Shown in pieces: positions 32,869 through 44,215 of a DNA stretch of 44,215 bases; within the stretch, counting starts at the first letter, position 1, and every line of letters begins with the position of its first letter. The position numbers were made by a program, and so were the translations under genes. Source of the stretch: Lobulomyces angularis (Eukaryota > Chytridiomycota > Chytridiomycetes > Lobulomycetales > Lobulomycetaceae); assembly GCA_027604685.1 (NCBI GenBank), contig JADHYX010000171.1:1-44215 (forward strand). Direction: 5' to 3'. The notes under the pieces are model-generated. The model was not told where the DNA came from. It worked only from the letters and a program-made list of their open reading frames with translations, and ran no database searches.

Positions 32869-34857
32869 TTATTTGGTGTATGCATCCTTAAATATTAGAA
32901 ATTCTGCACTTAAAACCAGACAACTACTTATTATAGCAGCTGTGGTAACAGGCATACAGGTCATAAAAAATTCAAACTGGCTTTGTTTAAATCCTTTACT
33001 TGCAACTAGCTTACTCCACATCAAGCCAGCTAATTTTTTATAATATAAAATTAGAAGATAAATAGTTAAGAGAAATAAATTTTTGACTTAGGTTTATTGG
33101 TGGAATAAAGAATGTGTTATAACAAAAAGAATATTTTCTTCAATATCATTTTCATACCTAAACTTCCCAAAAATAAAATATTTGCTCCAAAATTTGAACC
33201 AAATATTAATGCAAACATTCCCCAAACTCTCTTTTCCTCATTGAAATTTGCATTTTGCAAAACCTTAACGAAAAAAATGGTCATTGGTAGGTTGTTCATT
33301 AGGTTGCAAGAAATCGCAGTTATTAATCCTGTAACTAACGTGGTTTGGATGACATTGTTCCCAGTTGCAAAATTTAATCCTGCAGCAGCAACAGATGTCC
33401 ATCCTAGAGGTTTGAAGATTTAAAAATTACAATCCGAAAACCAATATAATTTTTGTAAATACCAGTAGAATTCAAAGACTCCACCATTATGAACATCCCA
33501 AAACAAAATGGAATTAGCAGCCAGGGAATTCTAGAAAGGATTATGCACGTATTTTGTAATCCGCAAAGATAAACAGTATTGGAATTATTTTGCGCTTCAT
33601 CCTTTACATCTTCTATGTAGAGAGTATTAATTTCTTCGCTTCTACTAGCGCCAGTTAAGTTAAGTGAATCAATTTCATTTCCTGTGGGTCTTAACTCTAT
33701 TGCAGAGTTTCCCTTTTTGGTTGACCTGTGCTTCATTACATCCTTAAACACATCGAGTATGAACAGTATTACCGCAAAAGGTAGCGTCAGCATCCAAACA
33801 TCTACCTACATTAAAGGGATACATGAATGTAAAAAATCATCGTTAACTACCTTCCAAAAAATGGGAACAATCGATAAACTCAATAAACATAGGAGAAGCG
33901 TCAGGCATCCAATTAGAGCACCACTTCTATCTTTTAAAGAAAAATCTACAATTGTTGCTTCAACTGTACTTGGAATAGATTTTCTAACTTTAAGAAAAGT
34001 TAATGTCAGTGACACCGAAACTGCCGCTACAGTTGGGAAAAACATCCACAACGAATAATTTAAAAAATTTATAGAATAAGCTTGAGCAACAATAATATTT
34101 GTTGGGTTCCCTATATATAGTATGGTTGATGCCTTGAAATTATTATTAGAAAACCGATTTTATGCTTACTATGTTTGAAATCATAAAACTTGATAATAAA
34201 AAAGGAGAAGGATTAATTCTGGAATGCTCTCCTATATAGCAAATTATAGGCGTTATTGTAAGTATAACCTTTTATGACAAAAAAAAAAAAAAAATTAACT
34301 TTATTAAAAAAAAATTACGGCATCATTCGAGGTAAATATGGTTAAAGCGGCATTCAAAAAGTATAAAGAAAAAAAAAGCTTAATTCCAGAATTACCTAAA
34401 TTGCATTTATTTTTTTTTAATGAAGTTCATTTCCAAAAAATATTAATCACCAGTTTTTCTAATAACAAGGATGGATATATAAAATAAGAGACCAGTCATA
34501 TCAATTGATATGCAGATATATGCTATTTTTTGAAATAAGATAAGGATTAAAGTTTTTTGGAAGTAATTTCAATTTTGCTTTACCCAAAGATAGAATAAGT
34601 ATTAAAACTGAATAAGGTACAACTCCAGTGCCTCCATCACCAATAATTCCCAATTTTATCTCATTTAAACCAATTACTTGACAAGCTAACAGGAAAAAAA
34701 CTCCAAAGATTGGTGCAGTGATTACATTTAAATAAAAATGAAAACGGAAATTATTTCTCCTAATTTGAAATAATTGAAATTCTTTAACACAAAAAAAAAT
34801 AACTACTATAAATGTTATTAAAGAAATGATGGATTTTTCGTTTAAATGGAAATCCAT
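32869..34857 (-). CDS. ArsB/NhaD-type (IT superfamily) membrane permease
   Basis: Eight exons (34584-34857, 34451-34522, 34319-34395, 34170-34268, 33851-34132, 33442-33805, 33158-33403, 32869-33029) give 524 residues. About eleven hydrophobic helices are visible. Family landmarks are TSNDAVILTITPII, IGNPTNIIVAQAY, an inner pseudo-repeat with NLMNNLPMTIFF, and GSNFGANILFLGSLAGLMW, which match the two inverted halves of ArsB/NhaD/CitM-type carriers (also seen in the P protein, OCA2). A Ser/Thr/Glu-rich cytosolic loop lies between the halves. These carriers move anions, arsenite or Na+/H+; the substrate here cannot be read from sequence. The last intron (33030-33157, 128 bp) is the longest in the gene, and one donor is GTTTTC. 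An inverted, decayed copy of exon 1 lies just upstream. Confidence 0.88.
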
Positions 34858-36430
34858 ATTTTAAATTTTTTTTTTGAAATACAGTCCAGATTTTACATGG
34901 AGACGCGAAATTGTTAAATTTGTTTTGATGGTTTAGAATCCATTGTTTCTCTAATAACATTTTACTACATTTAAAGTAATTATTATTTTTGAGTAAAAGA
35001 ATGTCATTTGTTCAAATTAGGAGAAAAAATTTCCATTTTCATTTTTAATTATTAGAAGTAATCACTGCACCAAACTTTGGAGTTATTTTACTGTTAGATT
35101 GTTAAGTAATTGGTTTGAAATGAGATAAAATTGGAAAATATCGGTGATGGAACCACTGTGTTGTACTTCAGTTTTAATGCTTATTCTATATTTGGGTCGA
35201 AAATGTAAAAAACTTGATGTATGTAAAATTTTTTATTTTTATTGTTTAAATTTAAAGAAAACTCCTGCATACTTCGATGATCTCAGTTAAAAAAAAAATT
35301 TTTTAAAAAAAAATTTTTAAAAAAAAATAAAAACTAAAAATAAAAGAAGAAAAAAAAAAATTAAAATAAAGATTGAAGTTTTTATTGAAGGTAAGGTAGT
35401 TGGTGGAGGTTCAGTAGGAGGTCTTGGTTTTTGAGTGACAGTAGATAGAAGTTTCTTTACTAACTTTTGGAAGTGAGAGTAATTTTAATGAAATTTTTAA
35501 TGAAGATTTTTTACTCTTCTTATATAAAAAATTTTTATTAATTTTTTATTTTTCAGTTTATGATCACAAGAATACCCTATAACAAAAGTGCAAGAATTGT
35601 GACATGCCTTTTTTTTGGTTTTTATGAGGCTTTACATTAGGAAACATTCATTTTTTTTTTAACACCAATAAATAAATAAAATCTTACATGTATTGCTTTG
35701 TAATCCTTTGTGTTTTAGTGTGATTAAAGTCTTAACATTGGAGGTCAAGTGTGTGAATGAAACAACAATGAAAATAAATTTGCAAAAAAAAAAAAAAATG
35801 TAAAAAAATTTTTTTTAATCTGTTCTAGCTAAAAGATTTGAAAGAAATAATGTAGATTTTCTTCTATCATTCTTATCTAATTTTAATGCCATAACAGTAC
35901 CAGGTTTATGACAGCCATTTAATGAACCTTTAAATTGTGCTTATCTTTTACATTACTTAAAAATTAATTAGCTAGAATGTCAGAAGAGCGAAATCTAGGA
36001 AATGAGCATTTCATCATCAAAGTTTGTATATGGAACTGCGCTTCTCTAAAACAGTTGTATGGTAGTATATGTATATTATCAAGGTGTTATTGTTATCATA
36101 AAAAAATTTAAAAAAATTGATTTTTATTTAGAGCAAAAAAATCTTGGTTGAAATTTCACTATAATTTCTATTAGTTGAACAGGTTATTGTGATATAACTT
36201 CTATCAATAGTCACATCAACAGTAACATCCTCATTTTCAAATAAGAAACCTTAAGTTTTTTTTAAATTTGTTTTTTTATTTTTTCTACTCTAATTTTTTA
36301 GTTTTCTTAATATGGTTAAAATTTAATGACGAATAAAGAAACAATTTTGCAATGAAAAGTTGGCAGTGTAGTAGTGTATGATTTGATTTTATCTTTAGTT
36401 TTTTTTTTTTTTTATTATAGATGGATTTAC
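34858..36430. other. Gap with pseudogene and unresolved exons
   Basis: Holds the inverted permease fragment (34936-35200) and, on the minus strand, coding-like segments at 36128-36249 and 35815-35939 that may belong to the gene starting at 36762. The rest is homopolymer-rich, including long A/T runs at 35289-35370 and 35790-35818. Confidence 0.4.
34936..35200 (+). pseudogene. Inverted decayed copy of the permease first exon
   Basis: The plus strand here is clearly similar to the minus-strand sense sequence of the permease exon 1 (34584-34857). Blocks shared nearly unchanged include TCTCTAATAACATTT, CAAATTAGGAGAAA, AATCACTGCACCAA, AAGTAATTGGTTT and GAGATAAAATTGG. In the frame of the gene, the copy has TAA at 35046-35048 and 35103-35105, then a one-base insertion before GAGATAAAA and a small deletion near 35168, so it cannot code. 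Only the first exon is present. It faces the live gene head-to-head with about 80 bp between, forming an imperfect inverted repeat. Confidence 0.88.
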
Positions 36431-36762
36431 CTTAAGACCGTTTTAGTGTTGAATGGAATATAACACATTAAAGGTGCAAGTTCAGAAAACCTTTTAGTAT
36501 GCTTTAGAATGTTTTGTACTTTACACTACACGCACAAATTTAAATTTTCTACTTCTAATACCATTTTTTTAGGTGTTTTGCAGTATCCAAAGGTTTTATA
36601 ATGAAATATCAACTCTTGGGATTGTTTCCTAGTGTTTAACCTTGTTTTCAAATGTTCCAAGCTTCTCCTTTTGTTAACTGGACTGTCCTGATGAAGTAGA
36701 ACAGTGGCCACTCTCACTGGTCTAAACAAATACCATTTGTAAGTCTTGAACAAACTTTTCAT
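36431..36762 (-). CDS. 5' exons of an unrecognised gene (model incomplete)
   Basis: An ATG at 36762 opens a basic frame (MKSLFKTYKWYLFRPVRV and onward). Removing a 36-bp GT-AG intron at 36526-36561 joins it in phase to a second exon (36431-36525) reading CKVQNILKHTKRFSELAP, which ends at a good GTAAAT donor. Beyond that I could not close the phases. Further minus-strand segments read like protein: FENEDVTVDVTIDRSYITI at 36128-36249 and FKGSLNGCHKPGTVMALKL, ending in a stop at 35815-35817. They may be later exons of this gene, or the whole locus may be decayed. The N-terminus could be a mitochondrial presequence. No family recognised. Confidence 0.35.
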
Positions 36763-36889
36763 TGGATTAAAAATTTTTTATTCCTATCTTTTTAATTTTT
36801 TTATCTTCATTATTTGTATTTGTGTAACACTGGAAAACCCTGTTCAAATATTTCAAGTTAATAGCAAATTATTTTAAATTAAAAATAGT

Positions 36890-39800
36890 ATGACTATTAA
36901 TGAAATATCATTTAATTCAATATTATCCATTACACAATTAAAAAAAAAATTAAAGAAATTAACATTAAGCAGCAAAAATGCAGATCTGGCAACCACTTAC
37001 TTGACTATTATTAATAAGGATCTGAAAGAGGCTATTGAGGGTCATAAAAAATTAAAGGGAAGCGCTTTTTCTTGTTTAGCTGAAGCAACTTATTTGATAA
37101 TAAATTATATAACAAATTCATCCTTCAAAAATCTACAGATAGAGAAAACAGCTTCAAACATCATTACAAGACTGATTGATATAAACGAGGTATACTTATT
37201 ACATTTAATCAAATATTGTTGATTAAAAATTGCATCTTCGCAATTTTATCGAAATTTCCCTGTCTAGATGGAATGGGCTTCAAAAATATTGAAATTGCTG
37301 CATTTTAGATTAACTTCGCAAGAAAAAGGAAAATGTAATGATGACGCTGATATTGATACTCTTATAAATACAGAAACTTTTACTGTAAAAAAAAAAACCA
37401 GCACCAAATTATTGAAAAATAATCCAACAGCACCTGAAAAATTCTACTATTTACTACCATATTTTAAAATTAACGTTGAGCCTTCAAGTGATCAACTTTT
37501 GTATTCAATGATAAATTTTGCTATGTTATACAATATGATTAGATGTTGCACTTCTCGAGAACTGAAGCTAATCAATTCAGATTCAGAACTAGAAAAAATT
37601 CTTAAAATGGAGTACGGGATTTTGTTTTGGGGAAACTTCATTTATAAGATAGATCAATCTATTGGTCAACGACAGTTTGATATGATGTTTAAGTTGATTT
37701 GCAAATTAACTGCGGTTCCTGAATGTAAACAAATAGTTAAAACTCCAAATTTTTATTTTTTTTATTTGTGGATTAGTCAAAACATTGGAAATGAGGAAAA
37801 TGGCTTTGATATTTTGTGTTAAGCAAGATTTAGAGACTTTTTGTGACATTGCAATGAGAATGATTTTGGAACAAAAACTAAACGCAACAGGTAACATCAA
37901 TATATTTAAAGTGCAATAAAATAATTGCTAGACGATAAAAATTTATTTCATCAAATATTATTATTTATTATTCGTACATTTGAATTAATTTTGGAAAATT
38001 TTGAGAATATTTCAATGGGAGTTAAATTTAATAAACTTTTTGATTTTTCATTGTCTATCTCTCAAAAAGTAAGCTTTGAGTTTTATTTCTTAACTTCAAA
38101 AATTTAATTTTAACAATCTAAGGTAGCAAATAGAGAAATTGTTAAAAGTTATTTTGGAATTATGTTCAAAATTAATACAAAATTAATCAAAAGTGAAGTT
38201 CAAATTTACTATTTTACAATCGAACTATGCATCGAAATTTCTTATTTTAATACCTCAGTTGAAAAAGGAGAAGGTAAAAGTATTTGAAAAACATTTTCTC
38301 ACTTTGAATACAAAATTTCTGTTTTTGCAGTATTTTTTACAGAAATTGAAGAAGTTTCTAAAAAATTGGAAAATTACAATAACACCATTGACAAAGTAAC
38401 TTCGAACCAGCAACTTGAGAAAACCTTGGGTATTTTAATGAAGAGTTTTGAAAATTTGAGAAAACGATTAAGTGAATATATAGAAAAGTTTTCAAGTGAT
38501 GGTGGAAAAAATTTTGTCAATCTAATTTATATTGAAAATCTCTTGAATATGTGCATTAAGATATTCAACACTTTTAAAGTGAAATTAAAGGTACAATTTC
38601 ACTTATATTTTTTTCGTAATTTAGAGCTTTTTTCCATTAAGCTTTACTATAAAGAGTATTATGCTGACAATTTAAAAATTTTTTATAAAACTTCGGTAAT
38701 ACACCTTTTTTTTTTTCAAGCGCGGCTCAAACTTTTAAAGGATAAAGAAATTTCAGTTAAATATCAGCGTGATATATTTTTAAATGTAATTAATATGTTA
38801 AATGAGGATTTTGAAAGTAATTTGGAAATTGTTATCGAAGAAATTAATTTTTTGAGTGGCTTAATCTATAACTTCGGCGGATATTATTTAAAAGTACAAA
38901 AAATTGAAGTTGCTGTTGAATTTTTTTTGGTGTCACTTGATATTTTAGAAAGAAATTTTAAAGCAGAGAAATTACCATCTGTTAAAGTACATTTAATTAA
39001 AAGATTCGAAGTCTTATGCAATTGCTTTTTAAGTTTAAAAAAATATTTGGTAAAATTTTTGTAATTTTTATTTTTTTACAATTTTTTTTTTAGGAAGCAA
39101 AAGAAATACTGATAAAATTACTAAATAACTTTGAAAGGTCCGATTTGGATAATTTTAAAGCATGTTTTAATAAAAAAACAAAATTAGCTGATCTAAAAAC
39201 GCTTAAGTTTAATGATTTCAAAAAAGAACACAATAAAGAAATCTTAAAGGACAATAAGTTAGCGCAGTTTAAAAGTGAATTAGTTGGAAAGGTTATAGAT
39301 AGATATATACAATGTGAAGTTCATCTTGTAAAAGACAATATGGAAGAGGGCAACATTAATTACTATATATCAATTTCTGAAAAGTTTGCAAGTTGTAAAG
39401 ACGATCTGGAACTGATGAGCTTTGTTTTGAAGTTAGAATTGATTTTTTTACAAACTTTTTACTGCTTTCACTATAACGTACACAATTTTCAGATAGTCGT
39501 TATAGACCAGCTGTTAAATTGCTTTAAAGATAATGGCGATATATTTAGCACTTCAAGGTAAAATTGGAACTTTTATTTTTGATATTTACAATCAGAATGC
39601 TCTTGGAAAAAGCAAAACTTTTTAGGTCTTCCGAATCCAATATAATGGAGAAAAGGAAAGAAGCTTTGCTTCTTTTAGACGAAGCCATACAACTAATTTA
39701 TAATTCCGAGGTATTAATTGCCCATAAATATTTGATCGATAGTTTATATTTTGATATAGGAGTCTGAGCAGAAAAATTTAAATCTACAAACTCAGTTTCC

Positions 39801-42800
39801 TATAATTCATATTTTCAAAGGCATTATTTTAAATGAAATAGGAGAATATAACATGAATCCTTTCAAATTTGCAATAACTACTTGGAAAGCATTTTTTCTT
39901 AGTATTCCTTGTTTTACTTCTACCAATGGTTTGTTTTTAATTGTAAAAAAATGTTAAAAAAATTTATTATTTATTATATAGAACAGGCTACAACATTTGA
40001 AAGTTTTGCACTTATGGATTATAATTACGATGAAATTTATTATCACCTGGGTAATTTTAAAAAATCACCTATTCAATTTTAAATAATTTGTGAAGACATA
40101 TTATCTCACTATTTTGGCGTTTTATGTCAACCACGAAATAGAATGCTTGTAATATTTTTACAATTAAAAATACTTTATTTGATGCGACATGTCCCTTTGT
40201 CTTGCTCAGGTAAAATTGAAATAAATCAATTTTTTCTTCTTCTTAATTTTTAGCTGCGGCATCTCTATATATTAAAATTAGTCAATTATATATGGAAATG
40301 GGTTATTCAGGCAAAGCAGGCCTTTCGCTTTCGAAGTCAAGCGATATTATCAAATCAGGGAAGTGCCTAACCGAAGTCTCGGTTCAATGGAAGCTTTGTT
40401 ACTCACAATATCATTGTTATACTGGAAATCTTGAAAAAAGGTATCAGAAAATTTAAAACAACACCTTTTTTTTTTAATCATTTCTGTCATTCTGGCAGTA
40501 AAAACTTATTTAACAATTCAATGCAATTTGTGAAAGCTCCAAATATTCTTGAAAATAGAGGAAAATTCAGCTCTGTGTTTAGTTTGCTGCAAATTTCATT
40601 TTCCTATTTTGTCAAGTCTAATCTGTTATTTAACCGGGTAATTGTCTTTTTAAGTAAACTTATACAGTGTTGTTTTTGAAGGGTCAGTTAAGCAACTCAA
40701 GAATTGAAGCATTAGAATGCTTTCGTATATTAAGTAAAGCTTCAAAATTTTTGGAAAAGAAGTGCCTAGAAAGGGAAAAAGCAGAATCAGGAGATATAGA
40801 TTTTGTGCAATATCTGGACGCTTCTTCGTTTTTATTAAACTTTCAACTTACAGAGGTACTCATTGATTTTTTGTATAGTTTACCATTTTTAACTAGAATA
40901 TGCTTAACATGTTTGAATTGCTTGCAAAAATATATTGTTCGCAAGGATGCGTTATGGAAGCCGAGCATTATTTTAATGTAGCTCTGGAATTGGCTAATTC
41001 AAATAATCTAGCAATTTATAAAAGCAAGATTTTACTATATTTAGCTGATTTAGAGTGTAGAAAAGCTGTAAATAAGTGTCAGTTAGGGAAAAGCAAGGAA
41101 CTGATAGATGGCGCTATGTTAAATTTGACTCAGGTTTTTTTTCTTCCAATTCTATAAAGCCTTGACTAACAATATCAGATTTACGAGGATATGGCTGTTA
41201 AGGAGACTATTTTTTTGGATACGTGTAAAGGTTACTTGTTTACCTGTGAAGAATCTTACTCAAGCGCCTTAGAAAAATATTATGTTGCCCTTAATATATT
41301 AAATTGCGCAATGGATCAATCAACAATTGACAAACTTGAGAATATTATAGAACAGTGAATATAACATTTAAATTTTCTTATTTAGCTTGGAACATTTTTT
41401 AGGGAACCCCAGGGAAAGAATTTACAGAAAGCTGTGAAGACAATTAAAACTTTAAAAAATAAAACAAGTAGAGTTTTTGATACAAGCATGCTGGGTGATT
41501 TATATTTCAAATTTATATTTTACTTATTTTTGCAATGATAGATTCTTTTCAGTACCAATGTTCAACTCTCAATAGTTTGCATCTAAAGTTGACTTCGATG
41601 ATAGGTAAAATTTCTATTTTTAAAAATGGCCAATTTCCAACTTCGTAGGATTCGTCGCGATTAAGCAAGGAAATTTTGATGAAGCGGAAAAAATTATGAA
41701 CCTGCCAGCATTTAAAGGATGTCAAAATGTTTGAGATTATGTTTTAAATGCAATTTAAAATTTTTAAAATTTTAGGGTGAATATGGCCTTGTTGTTGGGG
41801 CAATAAAATTAAAGCAGATTCTGAAAACATTTCAAAAATCACCAACTCTTGGCATATTCTGTGAAACTGGTAAAAGGAAAATAAAAAGAAAAATAACAAT
41901 TAAATAACAATACAGCACTTTCTTTTCCGCCAATTGGCTTTTCTGCAGAAGTTTCGGTAGAAGTTCCAATAGAATGTCAAAAAACCACTCTTATTCAACG
42001 ATCCCAAAAGTTGTTGGCTGAATCGTTTAAGTATTATTTTAAGTACGGTCCATCAAAGGATCTTCAGTCAGTTTGCTATAACATCGCTTTGTTAAATTTT
42101 ATTAATGGATTTGTAGTTGATAAGGGAAATTTTTATTCTCGGCAGTTATTGTACGAAAATTTGTATTATTTAGGTAATCAAATGTTATAATTTTCATTGC
42201 ATCAATTTATCCTTCCATTAAATAGAAATGAGCAAGGGTTTTACATTTAGACAACATATGACCTTCAATTTACTAAATAAAGTTAAAAATAATACTGAAA
42301 AAATGTCCAGATCAATAGAATGGCCTGAAAGTATGAATGAACAGAAAGATGAAGTTTGTTCTCTCAATGCAAAATTACTGAAACTTTACGAATCCGAGGA
42401 ACTCATCACTCCAAAATCTTTTGCTGAAAGTTTAAATAAAATTCCAAGAACCTGGACAGTGTGCTCGATTTCCATTGATAAAGAAATGGATTTGCTTTAT
42501 GTTACAAAGTACAAAAGTAATGCGGAACCAGTAACTCTTAGAATTGGGCTACATCGAAATGAAAACTCGATTGGATACGCTGAAGTGTTTGAAATTTTCG
42601 ACTACATTATTGTCAACAGCAATGAAACTCTTAAGTCAAGCTTGGAGTGTACAACAACAGAAAAGAAGAAAGAATGGTGGAAAAAAAGGAAAACTTTAGA
42701 TGAAAAACTTAAGAATTTGTTAGAAAATGTGGAAAACAAATGGTTTGGAGGTTTAAAGGTATTTTTTGATAAAAAATGTTTTTTAATATTTAAATATTCA

Positions 42801-44022
42801 AGGGCATTTTCAATGTAAACATCGAAGAACCAGAAAAAATCAAAACATTTAAAAAAAATTTGGAAATTATATTTAAAGCAGCCCTCCCTTCAAAGAAAAT
42901 GAAAACCTCCATAATCATTGATACTAGTATATGCCATTTGCTGTACAATATTGATCACAATGTAAATTCAGAAAATATCGAAGATTTTGTAGATTTTGTT
43001 TTGGATTCGTTAAAATTTTCAGATAACTCTGGAATTGAATTTGATGCATTAGACTTAGATCAGGTGAGGTTATATGCTATAAAATAATTTTAATATTTTT
43101 TTGATTATTAATACAAAGATAGTAAATAAGATTATTTTATTATTAAAGAAGAGAGCAAAAGATGAAAAGGAAGTAGAAGGAAATGATTTGATTTTGATTT
43201 TGGACAAAAGTTTACAGCGATTTCCCTGGGAGTCCTTACCAATATTGAGAAAAAAATCAGTCTCACGCATGCCATCTATTACTGCATTAAAAGATAGAAT
43301 TCTGAGAAGTGAAAGTGAAAATGAAAAATTTTTAGTTAATATAAATAAAGTATCATATGTTTTAAATCCTGAGGGGGATCTTTCTAATACTCAGCTGGTT
43401 TTCGAGAAATTGTTAAAATCGCGAAAAAATTGGAATGGAGTTATTAGTCAAGCGCCTTCAAAAGTTGAATTTTTAAACTATTTGCAAACCAGCGATTTAT
43501 TCATGTATGTTTATTTATTTAATTTCATTTTTAAATGACATTCTTTAGGTATTTTGGCCATGGAGGAGGGGATCAATATCTTAATGGGAATTATATAAGA
43601 AATTTGGACAATTGTTCTATATCTTTGTTAATGGTTTCGAAAACTGATGCTGTATTTTTAATGTAAAATTTCATTAGGGTTGCAGCAGTGGAAAATTAAC
43701 GGAATTTGGAGAATATGAACCGTCAGGTACACCATTAAATTATCTACTTGCGGGATGGTAATTCTAAAAATGTGTTACTTAATTTTTTATTCCCTTTCGC
43801 AGTCCAGCAGTAGTGGCAAATCTTTGGGATGTGACTGATAAGGATATCGATAAATACTCTGTAAATCTGATTGAAAAAGTAGGCATTCTAAAAGAAGATA
43901 GTAAGGAATTTTTTAAGTTGAATGATGCCGTTTCAACTTCGCGAAATGTTTGCAAATTAAAATATCTGAATGGAGCAGCACCAGTGGTGTACGGGATACC
44001 AGTGTGGTTAAAAATGGTGTAA
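36890..44022 (+). CDS. ESP1: Separase (ESP1/ESPL1), peptidase family C50
   Basis: Twenty-seven exons close in phase to 1957 residues; key ones are 36890-37189, 37268-37724, 38331-39049, 39094-39557, 42226-42758, 42803-43063, 43119-43504, 43549-43633, 43678-43757 and 43803-44022. The N-terminal two-thirds is helical and TPR-like, with the family's MGYSGKAGLSLSK segment. The C-terminal caspase-like domain has LILILDKSLQRFPWESLP, SRMPSI, catalytic His in YFGHGGGDQYL (codon 43559-43561), catalytic Cys in LLMGCSSGKL (codon 43681-43683), and [27 protein letters not shown]. Separase cleaves the cohesin kleisin subunit Scc1/Rad21 at anaphase and is held inactive by securin. The length is typical of fungal and animal enzymes. 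A short hydrophobic segment in exon 6 (38591-38724) might hide an intron, but no splice choice there keeps the frame. Confidence 0.96.
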
Positions 44023-44215
44023 ATAAATACAATAATTTTAATCAATCTATGTAATTAATAATGAATAAAAAAAATTTTTCCATTTTTTTTCCACATTTTG
44101 TTTTCAACTACAAGTTTTAAAAGCAAAAATAAAATTCTGTGTAATGAATCGAAGTTTTGAGAAGACTTTAGCATTTTTTAGAAGTATTCAAATCTTTTAG
44201 AAGTTTATCGAAGTT
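44023..44215. other. 3' flank of separase
   Basis: AT-rich sequence downstream of the stop. The last 70 bases contain CGAAGTT twice and AGAAG several times, too short to call a repeat family. Confidence 0.4.

Noticed and set aside
38591..38720. Possible introns inside separase exon 6
   Set aside because: The candidate introns are 34 and 25 bp, shorter than any other here. Removing either, both or the whole span breaks the frame, whereas the unspliced sequence stays open.
1..44215. tRNA, rRNA or CRISPR features
   Set aside because: Read for A/B-box pairs, tRNA T-loops, rRNA cores and spaced direct repeats; none was convincing. The only regular repeat is the 51-bp coding one.

Overview
This is a eukaryotic nuclear window: very AT-rich, with long homopolymer A/T runs and 21 well-supported or likely protein-coding genes packed tightly on both strands. 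Nearly all are split by very short GT-AG introns (mostly 36-65 bp, one GC-AG). I rebuilt exon structures by hand; for the main genes every exon phase closes and the total length is a multiple of three. The organism is probably a flagellated, early-branching relative of fungi (Rozella-, aphelid- or chytrid-like). That is inference: the Cox19, Got1, Lto1, Pop7, Rpn3 and separase homologues look opisthokont/fungal, while several genes encode axonemal microtubule proteins, so the cell must build a flagellum. All clear genes use the standard code and end in TAA, TAG or TGA.

Layout. 1-1003: gap with one degenerate reading frame. 1004-1987 (+): TMEM198/TM7SF3-like membrane protein. 2391-6192 (-): 1001-residue WD40 protein, 15 exons. 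6193-7201: remnants of a transposase-like gene. 7202-7598 (-): COX19. 7666-8272 (+): LTO1. 8596-10237 (+): proteasome subunit RPN3/PSMD3. 10395-12205 (-): LRRC34. 13342-14365 (+): SAXO-like microtubule protein. 14579-15166 (-): single-pass membrane protein with 17-residue repeats. 15316-15941 (+): RNase P/MRP subunit POP7/RPP20. 16095-17403 (-): multi-pass protein related to the 14.6 kb gene. 17651-18341 (-): GOT1. 19046-20286 (-): secreted, probably GPI-anchored PL7-fold lyase-like protein with altered catalytic motifs. 20823-22611 (+): SAXO4-like protein. 22783-23420 (-): four-helix membrane protein. 23596-25651 (+): IQ-motif helical protein. 26559-27631 and 27929-29716 (+): tandem SAXO1/FAM154-type genes. 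30333-31735 (+): protein carrying an isolated reverse-transcriptase-type zinc motif. 32333-32695 (+): small basic protein. 32869-34857 (-): ArsB/NhaD-type permease, faced head-to-head by an inverted decayed copy of its own first exon at about 34936-35200. 35815-36762 (-): unresolved coding-like exons. 36890-44022 (+): separase, 27 exons, 1957 residues, with intact His/Cys catalytic motifs.

How the genes relate. There are no operons. Housekeeping functions are interleaved: mitochondrial copper delivery (COX19), Fe-S/translation assembly (LTO1), proteasome (RPN3), tRNA/rRNA processing (POP7), ER-Golgi traffic (GOT1) and chromosome segregation (separase). The recurring theme between 10 and 30 kb is the axoneme: four SAXO-family genes plus LRRC34 and the IQ protein. 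The most unusual items are the PL7-like protein with replaced catalytic residues, the pair of lineage-specific membrane proteins flanking POP7, the isolated RT zinc-motif gene, the inverted permease pseudogene, and an unexplained GC-rich island near 20.42-20.62 kb.
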